NCBI GenBank assembly: GCA_013373015.1
Contig: JABXIQ010000006.1
Location: forward strand, 62,001-126,000
Reading direction: 5' to 3'
Length of the DNA stretch: 64,000 bases
DNA from: Kangiellaceae bacterium
GTDB lineage: Bacteria; Pseudomonadota; Gammaproteobacteria; Enterobacterales; Kangiellaceae
The position numbers and the translations under genes were made by a program. The notes beneath the pieces were generated by a model. That model saw nothing but the letters and a program-made list of their open reading frames with translations. It made no database searches and was not told the origin of the DNA. How positions within the stretch are numbered: the stretch's first letter is position 1; each line of letters opens with the position of its first letter. This document shows positions 46,965-55,379 of the stretch, one piece after another.

Positions 46965-47028
46965 ATCTGAAAAAAAACCAGTTGATACAAACAGATACAA
47001 TCATTCTTTGATAATTTATTCTAATAAC

Positions 47029-47056
47029 AAAAAGCCCGAAGCGTTCGGGCTTTTTG
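47029..47056 (+). terminator. Terminator after the cytochrome b561 gene
   Basis: AAAAGCCCGAA, loop GC, GTTCGGGCTTTTT form a classic intrinsic terminator with a T-run, about 65 bases after the cytochrome b561 stop. Confidence 0.9.
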
Positions 47057-47217
47057 TTTATGTGTCAATAACTTATACACTTTATTGTTCATCAATAATG
47101 CGCAATTGCATAGGATTTTGATAAAGTTTATGGCACAATAAAACTATCGGTTTTGCTGATAAGCAAGCTCAAGATCTAGTTTCAAACTAAGATCTGCATA
47201 GATAGTGGAGGCAAAGG

Positions 47218-48555
47218 ATGCTAGAACACAAAACTCGCTCGATACTACTATTCGGCCCTAACGAGTCCACCAGCTCTTTAGCTGAACGACTTGCCGAACA
47301 GCAATGGAAAGTATTTTTAACGGAAGAAAAAAATCAATTCCGCAAGCTATTCCAACATCACTTATTTGAAGTTGTGGTAGTGTTCCTTTCGCAAGACGAA
47401 GAACCTTCGATTAGCGAATTTGAAGAATTGGCATCTATTAACATTGCAACTAAATGGATTGCGGTTATACCCAGCGAGGATTGGTTTGAAAATCACCCCA
47501 ACTTCCTCTTCAGCCACCTTTTTTACGATTATCATCGTCAGCCGTTACGCTTCGATTATTTTTTAGCAACCATTGGTCACGCCTACGGCATGGCGGAATT
47601 ACAAAACCGTCAATTAAGCCAAATGCAATTATCCAGCAGTAATGAAGAAATTATTGGTAAATCACCTGCTTCAATGCAGCTAAAAAAAACCATCAATAAA
47701 GTCGCTCTCGAAGATGCAACCGTTTTGATTACAGGTGAAAGTGGCACTGGCAAAGAACTAGCTGCTCGGAATATCCACCAGCGCTCGCGTCGTAAAAACG
47801 GGCCCTTTGTAGCCATTAATTGCGCTGCTATTCCTGAAACCTTGTTTTATTCAGAGCTTTTTGGCCACGAAAAAGGGGCTTTCACCAATGCCGATAGCCG
47901 TCATATTGGGCGCATCGAATCAGCTGATGGCGGTACAGTTTTCTTGGATGAAATTGGCGACCTTCCCTTAAACTTACAAACCAATTTATTGCGTTTTCTA
48001 GAACTCAATCAGATTGAGCGTTTAGGCAGCGTTGTTAGTGTTAATGTTGATTGCCGTATCATTGTTGCCACCAATGTTGATCTAAAACAGGCCGTTAATG
48101 ATGGTCACTTCCGCGAAGATCTTTACCATCGAATCAATGTATTGCCCTTACATATACCTCCATTGAGAACACGCAGAGAAGATGTGCCGATTTTGGCCAA
48201 TTTCTTTCTTGATCAATTTTCCAAAGGTCATGTGCGTAAAAACTTTACCCAAAACTGCTTCAACGCTATGAGCCAATACCATTGGCCGGGTAATGTTCGA
48301 GAGTTGATGAATCGTGTGCGTCGCGGCGTTATCTTATCTGAAGGTCATTTGATCTCAGAACAGAACCTTGATCTCAATATTGGCAAACCGCAAAAAATTG
48401 AATCCTTACAGGAAGCTCGTAACAAAGCAGAACGTGAAACCATTATTCATTCCATCGAAAGCGCTGGCTATAACCATACCCAAGCAGCAAAAGATCTGGG
48501 CATTTCGCGCACCAGCTTATACCGACTGTTAAATAAACATAACATCCCAATGTAA
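47218..48555 (+). CDS. VpsR-like AAA+ enhancer-binding-family regulator with GAFTNA
   Basis: A 445-residue protein with the NtrC-family order: an N-terminal receiver-like domain (about 1-140), an AAA+ domain (about 145-385) and a C-terminal Fis-type helix-turn-helix (about 400-445, [19 protein letters not shown]). Walker A is GESGTGKE (from residue 173) and Walker B is VFLDE (around 244). The sigma-54 contact loop reads GAFTNA (220-225): Gly224 is replaced by Asn. The receiver-like domain lacks a clear phosphoacceptor pattern. Size and architecture match Vibrio VpsR, a c-di-GMP-responsive biofilm regulator that works with sigma-70. The VpsR assignment is inferred. It stands alone, 230 bases upstream of the metalloprotease gene. 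Confidence 0.85.
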   Translation: MLEHKTRSILLFGPNESTSSLAERLAEQQWKVFLTEEKNQFRKLFQHHLFEVVVVFLSQDEEPSISEFEELASINIATKWIAVIPSEDWFENHPNFLFSHLFYDYHRQPLRFDYFLATIGHAYGMAELQNRQLSQMQLSSSNEEIIGKSPASMQLKKTINKVALEDATVLITGESGTGKELAARNIHQRSRRKNGPFVAINCAAIPETLFYSELFGHEKGAFTNADSRHIGRIESADGGTVFLDEIGDLPLNLQTNLLRFLELNQIERLGSVVSVNVDCRIIVATNVDLKQAVNDGHFREDLYHRINVLPLHIPPLRTRREDVPILANFFLDQFSKGHVRKNFTQNCFNAMSQYHWPGNVRELMNRVRRGVILSEGHLISEQNLDLNIGKPQKIESLQEARNKAERETIIHSIESAGYNHTQAAKDLGISRTSLYRLLNKHNIPM

Positions 48556-48786
48556 CAGATCTGGGAATTGTGTTGACTTGCTCACAACTGCTTAATTAGC
48601 AGTGTCTCAAACTGTATGTTTTTTAATCTCATCGTAACTTGTGTCACATTTTTTTACACTTCAAATCATTATGATGCCCGCCGTAAGTTAATCATCCACA
48701 TCAATCTGTTGTAGCATTTTTGTAACACTTGGCTAACGTCAACTTTATATTGCAACACAGATTTACACGACAGTTATGAGGTATCT

Positions 48787-50496
48787 ATGCAATTTCTTTT
48801 GAAAGGCTCTTTAGCCTTAGCGAGCATCTTTTTATTCACAGCAGGAAGCTACGCCAATCAAAAGGAACACCTACAAGGCACTATCACAATTAATTACGAA
48901 GATCATATAGGACAAAAAGGTTTCTCTGCCGAGCATCACGGCAACTTGACCTATCAACTGACCGATCAGAAAGGTCAATCCTACGAAGTTCTGTTAGATA
49001 AACAGCCGCAATGGTTACAAACTGGACAAACAGTTCGTTTACAAGCCCAACGTCATAATCAAAAACTGACTACTAGCAGCAATGACCTTAGCCTATTACA
49101 AGGTGGAACTGAATCAACTAGTAACGTGCAAGCTTTGCAAAGCCAAGAAGTAATATCTGGAAATCATAAAGTATTGGTCACAGAAGTTAACTTCGCCATT
49201 AATCCAATCGTTCGCTTCAGCTCTAGTCAGCTAAGCGACATGCTTTTTAACCAAGCCCATCAATTCTTTTTAGAAAACTCTTATGGCGCTTTCGGTTTGG
49301 TCGGTGATGCGCTGGAACCCGTAACTGTTGATGTGGATACTTCAGTGTGCAATACCAGTATCATCGCCGATCAAGCTGACTCCATTCTGCGCCAACGAGG
49401 TTATGAGCCGAACAATTACGATCATGTGATGTATGTAATGCCTACCCATCCAAAATGTACTTGGTCAGGAAAAGGAAATGTTAACGGACCGCGCAGTTGG
49501 ATTAAGCGCTTTGAATTAAGCACAGTAAATCATGAGTTGGGGCATAACTTAGGTTTGTATCATTCGAATAAAAAAGAATGCGGTAGCGTAACAACAAATA
49601 GTGAGCATTGCTCAATCGTTGAATACGGTGACTACAACAGTGCCATGAGTTCAACCACTAGCAGTAAACACTTTAATGGCTTTCATAAAGAACAATTAGG
49701 CTGGTTGCCGCAACAAATGATTAAGATAACAGATAATCAAACTATAACTCTAAGCCCACTGGAAACTCAGGATAACAATCTAAAGATTGCTAAAATCCTG
49801 AAAGGCACCAATAGCCAAGGTCAGCTCGAATATTATTACATTGAGTATCGCCAAGCGATTGGCTTTGATGCCAGTCTGGCCAGTGAATTTCCACAATTCT
49901 TAACTGGCGTTCGATTGCGTGAAGCTATTGCTGATTCGGCTAATAGCAGTAACCTGCTCGATCCAACGCCTAATAGTAATAGCTATGATTGGGACGATAT
50001 TAGTCTTGATCCTGGCGCCATATATCAAGACGCAGAATATGGCGTAACGATCACCATCCTAAGTTCGGATGCTAATTCATTAAGCTTGAATGTGGCTTAT
50101 GACCAATCAGGAGGTTCACAACCTGATCCGCAGCCAGAACCAGAGCCAACCACCAATACAGCACCTGTTGCTAATAATGATCTTGTTATCATAAGTAATA
50201 AAAACGCTACCAACATTGATGTCTTAATCAATGACTATGATGCCGAGTTTGACTCCATCACGATAAGCGAAGTAAGCCAAGGCTCGAAAGGTTCTGTTCA
50301 AATCAATCATGATGGTAGCTTGACCTATACTCCTAGTAAGCGCTTCAAAACTACTGACAGTTTTACCTATATCATCAGCGATGGCACATTAACCAATAGC
50401 GCAACCGTGACTATTAACTTGCACAGTTCTAGCGATGGTGAAACTGATGAAGGTGGTAGCACTGGTGGAAAAGGTGGCGCTAAAGGCCGCAAATAA
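48787..50496 (+). CDS. Secreted zinc metalloprotease (M11/gametolysin-like) with a cadherin-like domain
   Basis: A 569-residue exported protease. A signal peptide covers about 1-23. A propeptide-like beta region to about 130 is followed by the catalytic domain with zinc motif HELGHNLGLYH (His249, His253, His259). The downstream YGDYNSAMS segment and HFNGFHKEQLGW are the Met-turn region and specificity pattern shared by M11 and M6-type enzymes. After a Pro/Glu linker (QPDPQPEPEP) is an Ig/cadherin-like domain (about 455-545), and the tail is GGSTGGKGGAKGRK. The tail resembles a Gly-rich sorting end but has no membrane helix. It is followed by the terminator at 50525-50552. Confidence 0.85.
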   Translation: MQFLLKGSLALASIFLFTAGSYANQKEHLQGTITINYEDHIGQKGFSAEHHGNLTYQLTDQKGQSYEVLLDKQPQWLQTGQTVRLQAQRHNQKLTTSSNDLSLLQGGTESTSNVQALQSQEVISGNHKVLVTEVNFAINPIVRFSSSQLSDMLFNQAHQFFLENSYGAFGLVGDALEPVTVDVDTSVCNTSIIADQADSILRQRGYEPNNYDHVMYVMPTHPKCTWSGKGNVNGPRSWIKRFELSTVNHELGHNLGLYHSNKKECGSVTTNSEHCSIVEYGDYNSAMSSTTSSKHFNGFHKEQLGWLPQQMIKITDNQTITLSPLETQDNNLKIAKILKGTNSQGQLEYYYIEYRQAIGFDASLASEFPQFLTGVRLREAIADSANSSNLLDPTPNSNSYDWDDISLDPGAIYQDAEYGVTITILSSDANSLSLNVAYDQSGGSQPDPQPEPEPTTNTAPVANNDLVIISNKNATNIDVLINDYDAEFDSITISEVSQGSKGSVQINHDGSLTYTPSKRFKTTDSFTYIISDGTLTNSATVTINLHSSSDGETDEGGSTGGKGGAKGRK

Positions 50497-50524
50497 AAAA
50501 CTACGATAAATGTTCATAAAATAA

Positions 50525-50552
50525 AAAAGCCCTTCAGACGAAGGGCTTTTTT
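50525..50552. terminator. Terminator between convergent secreted-protein genes
   Basis: AAAAAAGCCCTTC, loop AGAC, GAAGGGCTTTTTTT form a strong hairpin with A and T runs on both sides. It sits between the metalloprotease stop (50496) and the convergent secreted-protein stop (50594), and so can serve both strands. Confidence 0.9.
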
Positions 50553-50593
50553 TCGTGTCGCGAATAACCTATTCAATAGGGCTTATTAACGCC

Positions 50594-52270
50594 TTATTGG
50601 TCTTGGCTAAGAGGACACAAGTCACAGGTTGCTGTATCAGACTGACCTACAGTTGCTAAAGGACCTGTATCGACCACAGGAGAGGTTGCTTTAGCAGTCG
50701 CAGTATTAGCAGAAGTACCAGCCGTTCCACTTGGAATAGCATCTGGGAAATAATCTCCACTACGCACTGCACAGACACTACCACCAAACATGCCATCTAA
50801 AGTGCCATCAGCAGCTTCACAGAAGCCATTAACATTACAGCTGCTTCCTGCGGCGCACTCATTATCCGATAAACAACTTCTTGGGAAATCCAACGAGAAG
50901 TTTTCATTCAATGAGATATCTTGATTATCAGTTAAGTTAACATCCAACGGTGCATCGCCCGTATTACAGACGGTCACATCGTACATTTTCTTAACTGCTA
51001 CCACGCCAGTGCTATCATCAAGATATAAGCTACAGTTTTTAGCAATAGTTAGCATTGGGGTTAGTTGCAAGGAATCGCAATCTGTTGTGTATTGATCCGC
51101 GGTTATGCTGCTTGAGCCAAAACTGACTTTGGCATCAACCGTATTAGCACCTCCGTTGACACTGGATGTATATTGACCACTGAAGCTAATCACTTCATTT
51201 GGCGCCCATCCATCTGCACCACCAGCAATATCACTAACAGCTTTGATCACTTGGAAAGCTGCACCATCACTAGGTTGATCATCGACAGTAACGGTTTCAC
51301 TTGCGGCAATACTACCGACCCCCGTATTTTGCAAGTTAATGGTGTAGTCAATGGTAAATTGATTACCCGCGGTTAACTCACTTGCGCTACAGGTTTTTGT
51401 CACTGCAATTGAACATAGTGGGAACTCTCCACCCAAGAAGTCTTTCAATTGAGCCGTTTCAGAGCGCGAAGAACGAGTTTCAATTAAGAAACTACTGAAA
51501 CAAGGAACTTCACTGACACCAACCAATGCCAGCGCATCAGAGACATTCAAACGACCTTCAAAGAATGATTCTGGGGGATATGTTCCAGCAGCACCTGATT
51601 TGCTTTGGTAATCCCAAATAGTAGAGAAATCACCATCGTTGGTAATTGCACAAGCAATACCAGGATCGTTAGGACCATTACATTTGGCTCCAGCATCACC
51701 AGAGTTGTAGATAACTTGTAAATTATCATCAACATCGCCACCACTATTGACCCATCGCATGACTTGTACGAAAGGCTCAGCGTTAGAACCTTGAGGATAT
51801 TCCATTACAATAAACAGATCATTTTCTTGATGTTGACCAGTAAAACGATTACTACCATCAGGACCTACTTTATCTTGGAAAAACCAAAAGCCCATGATTG
51901 CGTCACCGTTATTGGCATAACGCTCTGCACCAAAATAAAAAATCAAATCATCCGCGCTGTTGTAAGCCGCGGCATAACCATTGCGTAAATCGTCTTTATC
52001 AGGCACAGCGCCATCTTTGTACCACCATTGAGTCACATCTTCAGTGTCTTTCGAACCACCTTTCCAGAAAATTGTTGCAGGCGGCAAATCTGCGACGACA
52101 CCCGTTGCAACCAACTCACCACTAGCCATATTGGAATTAACATTCTCCCAATCATCAGCAGCGGTATCTTTTTGTATGTTGCCATCGAGCTCAAGTGGGT
52201 CAACCGCCATAGCGGTCGCGGCACAAAATAGCGCGGCACAACATCCTGTTGCCCATTTTTTCATATTCAT
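50594..52270 (-). CDS. Secreted Cys-containing repeat-domain protein
   Basis: A 558-residue exported protein of unknown role. A signal peptide covers about 1-22 (MNMKKWATGCCAALFCAATA). The start follows a strong GGAGG ribosome site. Residues about 23-300 form a domain opening DPLELDGNIQKDTAADDWENV, with WWYKDG, a possible carbohydrate- or calcium-binding fold. Then come two DUF11-like beta-sandwich repeats (about 300-400 and 405-470, SIAVTKTCSASEL and LTIAKNCSLYLDD). A compact Cys cluster (SCLSDNECAAGSSCNVNGFC) follows, and the end has paired cysteines (ATCDLCPL). Many Asp residues suggest calcium binding. No sorting motif or membrane end was seen. It is convergent with the protease gene. Confidence 0.75.
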   Translation of the reverse strand: MNMKKWATGCCAALFCAATAMAVDPLELDGNIQKDTAADDWENVNSNMASGELVATGVVADLPPATIFWKGGSKDTEDVTQWWYKDGAVPDKDDLRNGYAAAYNSADDLIFYFGAERYANNGDAIMGFWFFQDKVGPDGSNRFTGQHQENDLFIVMEYPQGSNAEPFVQVMRWVNSGGDVDDNLQVIYNSGDAGAKCNGPNDPGIACAITNDGDFSTIWDYQSKSGAAGTYPPESFFEGRLNVSDALALVGVSEVPCFSSFLIETRSSRSETAQLKDFLGGEFPLCSIAVTKTCSASELTAGNQFTIDYTINLQNTGVGSIAASETVTVDDQPSDGAAFQVIKAVSDIAGGADGWAPNEVISFSGQYTSSVNGGANTVDAKVSFGSSSITADQYTTDCDSLQLTPMLTIAKNCSLYLDDSTGVVAVKKMYDVTVCNTGDAPLDVNLTDNQDISLNENFSLDFPRSCLSDNECAAGSSCNVNGFCEAADGTLDGMFGGSVCAVRSGDYFPDAIPSGTAGTSANTATAKATSPVVDTGPLATVGQSDTATCDLCPLSQDQ

Positions 52271-52598
52271 AGTTTATTCCTCCCTTAATATAAGCAAACG
52301 TTCCTATGAAACCGACCATCCCTGTAAAACATTAGTTGAGGCCAGATGCTTTTTGGGTAAGCACTCTTATAATAAGCAATAGTTATGCCAAGACAAATAA
52401 CTCATTGATAAATAAGAGTTAACAGAATTGCAGCGATCTTTACTGAGACCCTAATGATGTTTTATGTTTCAGAAATAGGACTGTTTTAGAGGAGTAAATG
52501 ACCTTTCGAGCAAAAACAATCAGTTAGCTTAAACAAGGTGTTTAATAAATGAGACAATCAGAATTTCAGGATAGTGCTTTTTGTACAGTAAAAAAGAT
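52271..52598. other. Intergenic region with no gene seen
   Basis: I found no convincing gene here in either direction. The part next to 52270 holds the leader and GGAGG ribosome site of the secreted protein gene. No clear promoter pair, palindrome or repeat was visible in the remainder. Confidence 0.5.
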
Positions 52599-52622
52599 AA
52601 GCCCTTGCAAATCAAGGGCTTA
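52599..52622 (-). terminator. Terminator of the DUF937 gene
   Basis: AAGCCCTTG, a 6-base loop and CAAGGGCTT form a hairpin 31 bases after the DUF937 stop. On the minus strand it is followed by ATCTTTTTT, as expected for an intrinsic terminator. Confidence 0.85.
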
Positions 52623-52652
52623 AGTTTGTAGCATTTTTAGGATATCTAACGA

Positions 52653-53180
52653 CTAGCGGAAGAATTCACCAGCCATTCCTAACAAATCATCCATCATAGA
52701 GCCATCACCATCACTATCTAAAATCGACTCTAATAAATTAGGATTACGACCCATTGGTTCTTCAGCTTGTTTCTTGCTCAAACTGCCCATAAAAATTGTC
52801 GCCGCCATGGGTAACAGCTTTTTCAATAATGATGAATCCAAACCAGTCTGCTGCGAAGCTTCACGGGCAACTTCACGACTGCGATCTTTTGTCCCTAAGA
52901 TATGACCTAATATAGAGTTACCGTTATCAATCGAGCTTTGCTGATCCAATAATTCAGGACTATCAATATAACGCGAGTTTCGGTCTTGATTAAGCGCTTC
53001 TAACAAAGACTCCAAACCGCCTTGTTGAGAAATGTTTTTTTTCATTCCGCCTTGTAGCGCAGGTAACAAACTACCCAATCCTTTCAACGCATCAGCAGGA
53101 TCAATATTCAAACTTTTTGCAACTTGCTCTACCGCGCCTGAATTTTGTTGCCCTAAAACCATATCAAGTAAACTTGCCAT
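52653..53180 (-). CDS. DUF937 family protein
   Basis: A 175-residue protein of the YidB-like DUF937 family. Its opening MASLLDMVLGQQNSGAVEQV and LNIDPADALKGLGSLLPALQ are the family pattern. The C-terminal part has LLKKLLPMAATIFMGSLSKK and ends DDLLGMAGEFFR. The start is ATG 53180, with GGAG six bases upstream; an in-frame ATG at 53192 has no ribosome site. Function is not established. The gene stands alone with its own terminator. Confidence 0.85.
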   Translation of the reverse strand: MASLLDMVLGQQNSGAVEQVAKSLNIDPADALKGLGSLLPALQGGMKKNISQQGGLESLLEALNQDRNSRYIDSPELLDQQSSIDNGNSILGHILGTKDRSREVAREASQQTGLDSSLLKKLLPMAATIFMGSLSKKQAEEPMGRNPNLLESILDSDGDGSMMDDLLGMAGEFFR

Positions 53181-53333
53181 GTTATTCTCCATTCATTGTT
53201 AACATTTTCTGCTCATGTTTAACAGATAGATATTTGTTAAACTGCTGTGATTACTATATGGTGTTGGCCATCAATATTCCAATCCCTTTTAGAGGCATTT
53301 AACACTTTTTAACGCTCTGACCGGCTATATCTT

Positions 53334-53705
53334 ATGTCTGAAACCATGCAACATTTTCGTCAACAAGTTTACTTTTGGGTACAACAGATTCCCAAAGGCA
53401 CTGTTGCATCTTATGGCCAAATAGCCAAACTGGCTGGTTTTCCACGACATGCCCGTCATGTCAGCAAGGCGCTTGGCTGTGCTGATAAATCACTGAAATT
53501 GCCTTGGTTTCGGGTGATAGGAGCTAATGGGAAAATAGCTTTTAATCCAGATAGCGATTCATTTGCCAAGCAAAAGTGCTTGCTTGAAAAAGAAGGTGTT
53601 CAATTCAAACAAGATACTATTGATATGAAACAATTTGCTTGGCAACCCGTCAATACTGATAACCAACAGCTCTCAGGATTAATGGCTGAAGAGTTTTTTA
53701 GATAA
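53334..53705 (+). CDS. Alkyltransferase-like DNA-binding protein (Atl type)
   Basis: A 123-residue protein with the O6-alkylguanine DNA alkyltransferase fold but Trp58 in PWFRVI, where active enzymes have PCHRV. Such alkyltransferase-like proteins bind O6-alkylguanine without repairing it and pass the lesion to nucleotide excision repair. Other family motifs are present: IPKGTVASYGQIAKLAG, RHVSKAL and IGANGKIAF. The E. coli counterpart, YbaZ, has PWHRV; here Phe replaces His. It lies 22 bases before the thioredoxin-like gene on the same strand. Confidence 0.9.
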   Translation: MSETMQHFRQQVYFWVQQIPKGTVASYGQIAKLAGFPRHARHVSKALGCADKSLKLPWFRVIGANGKIAFNPDSDSFAKQKCLLEKEGVQFKQDTIDMKQFAWQPVNTDNQQLSGLMAEEFFR

Positions 53706-53726
53706 ACTCTTTCACCCACAAACCAC

Positions 53727-54254
53727 ATGACAACAGAGAAGAAACCCTATAGAACCTTAAAGCATTGGCTTATAATTGCTGCAGAAATTACCGTGTTTGC
53801 TATTATATTTTTTGCTATTAACTGGTGGCAGCAACGCCACCAGTTAAGCCAGCAAGATAAGGCTCAAGCTCCTTCTATCAACTTGATCGGCCTCGATAAT
53901 AAACTCTACTCTCTACCCTCTCAGAGTACAGATCATCTAGTTTATTTCTTTGCACCCTGGTGTACTATTTGTGATATATCGATTGGCAATATTGAAGATC
54001 GTAAAAATAGCCTTGCGAAAAAAGGCTATGACGTTTTTTATGTCGCCCTAAGTTGGCAAAGTCGAGAAGAAGTTGAGCAATTTGTAAAGGATAATCAATT
54101 AACCTTCCCTGTCTTATTGGGAACCGAGCAGGTTGCAAAACAATATAATATTAAAGGTTTTCCAACTTACTACATGATCAATTCACAAGGACAAGTCACC
54201 GCAGGTTCGCAAGGTTACAGCACTGAATTAGGGGTTTGGTTGAGAAGTTTATAG
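53727..54254 (+). CDS. Membrane-anchored thioredoxin-like protein
   Basis: A 175-residue TlpA/ResA-type protein with one N-terminal membrane helix (about 14-33) and a periplasmic thioredoxin fold. The redox motif is WCTIC (Cys79, Cys82), followed by a cis-Pro region (IKGFPTYYMINSQG). It could reduce disulfides or service apocytochromes in the periplasm; the exact partner is unknown. It lies 22 bases after the Atl-type gene, so they may share a transcript. Confidence 0.85.
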   Translation: MTTEKKPYRTLKHWLIIAAEITVFAIIFFAINWWQQRHQLSQQDKAQAPSINLIGLDNKLYSLPSQSTDHLVYFFAPWCTICDISIGNIEDRKNSLAKKGYDVFYVALSWQSREEVEQFVKDNQLTFPVLLGTEQVAKQYNIKGFPTYYMINSQGQVTAGSQGYSTELGVWLRSL

Positions 54255-54271
54255 AAAACATTCCGTGTAAT

Positions 54272-54613
54272 TTAATGCAGATGACTTACATGTGAAATTT
54301 CATCAAATTTTTTCATCAACTTAATCAACTCATGTTTATCATCATCTTTCTTAAACACTTCCTCCGCGATAGGAGCTATTTGCGCAGGCCCGGGAGGTAA
54401 CTGTTCATTATCAAGCATCTCACGCATTCTGGGTAAAAATATAAATTGCAACCACTGCTCTAAACTTAAGGTATCAACAGCAAAAGGCATGGTGCTCGCC
54501 AAAGCCTGCTCACTCGGCTTATGCACAGACCATAAGTCTAGGTTTATCATACAATCTTCGATCAAATCGAAAATTTCTGCATATTTTTCAAACCAATTTA
54601 TACTACTCATCAT
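54272..54613 (-). CDS. yqcC: YqcC family protein
   Basis: A 113-residue all-helical protein matching the DUF446/YqcC family: LWSVHKPSEQALASTMPFAV, DTLSLEQWLQFIFLPRMREM and LPPGPAQIAPIAEE are the family pattern. Function is unknown. It overlaps the preceding DUF2889 gene by 11 bases and is probably co-transcribed with it. It is convergent with the thioredoxin-like gene. Confidence 0.88.
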   Translation of the reverse strand: MMSSINWFEKYAEIFDLIEDCMINLDLWSVHKPSEQALASTMPFAVDTLSLEQWLQFIFLPRMREMLDNEQLPPGPAQIAPIAEEVFKKDDDKHELIKLMKKFDEISHVSHLH

Positions 54614-55178
54614 TCCCCTCCATCTTTATCTGGATTTCTCCTTGATATTTATCTGGCCAGTGACGAGCAATTACAATCTCTTGATCAGAGAAGCTATGGC
54701 AAGAATTCAAAATGCTATCGCTTAATGGGAAGTGTCCATCTTCGCCAAAAGTTAAATACGGCATAATGGTTTGGATGGCTGTCGTTGCCATTGGACGCAA
54801 TAACTCCAACAAATGTGAACATCCCTTAATCCCACCAATTCGTTGATAGGCTTCTTTTGTCCAACCTTTGCCAATTTTCAATCCCACTAATTGCTTAAAG
54901 TTGGGCTCTACATCGGGACAAATTTCAAAGGGCGTTACTGGCATTGAAGCTTCAACATCTTGAATCACCAAATGATTATCCATGGTCAAGCGTAACCATA
55001 ACTCATGAACAAGCTCACCGGGTTGTAGCTTACCTCGCTGCAAAGTGGGAAAGGTATAACCTTTATCATCGGTTAAATGCGCTTCAATATCCCACAAGCC
55101 ATCTTCGCGCAAATAACCATTACACTGGATATGGCGCTGATGAATAATTTTTCGAGAAGCAGGCTTTGCTAATGCCAT
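54603..55178 (-). CDS. DUF2889 family protein
   Basis: A 191-residue protein of the DUF2889 family. The pattern ASRKIIHQRHIQCNGYLRED, GLWDIEAHLTDDKGYTF, PGELVHELWLRLTMD and GLKIGKGWTKEAYQRIGGIK, ending in CSHLLELLRPMATTAIQTI, is diagnostic. Function is unknown. It overlaps yqcC by 11 bases. Confidence 0.88.
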   Translation of the reverse strand: MALAKPASRKIIHQRHIQCNGYLREDGLWDIEAHLTDDKGYTFPTLQRGKLQPGELVHELWLRLTMDNHLVIQDVEASMPVTPFEICPDVEPNFKQLVGLKIGKGWTKEAYQRIGGIKGCSHLLELLRPMATTAIQTIMPYLTFGEDGHFPLSDSILNSCHSFSDQEIVIARHWPDKYQGEIQIKMEGNDE

Positions 55179-55259
55179 GTTTTGGCTCTATATGACAACT
55201 GGTAGAACCATTTTACCTATTTCAGACAGCATTTACTATTGTGTATAACGTTAAGAAAA

Positions 55260-55310
55260 AATCCCACTTATCTTCTTAACTATTAAATAGCTTCGACAAT
55301 AAGTGGGATT
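55260..55310 (-). terminator. Long-loop terminator of the TonB receptor gene
   Basis: AATCCCACTTAT (55260-55271) is exactly complementary to ATAAGTGGGATT (55299-55310), with 27 bases between. On the minus strand it is followed by a T-rich run (TTTTTTCTT). It lies 70 bases past the receptor stop. The long loop is unusual, but it contains bases that can pair. Confidence 0.7.
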
Positions 55311-55379
55311 AAGCATTTCTAACTGTGCTAGCTAGAAATAAGGGAGAGACTTTTACTCTTCTTTCTGCACTTGCTTGAC

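Noticed and set aside
47131-47136. TGGCAC upstream of the VpsR-like gene, resembling a sigma-54 -24 element
   Set aside because: No GC-containing -12 element (TTGC) follows at the required spacing.
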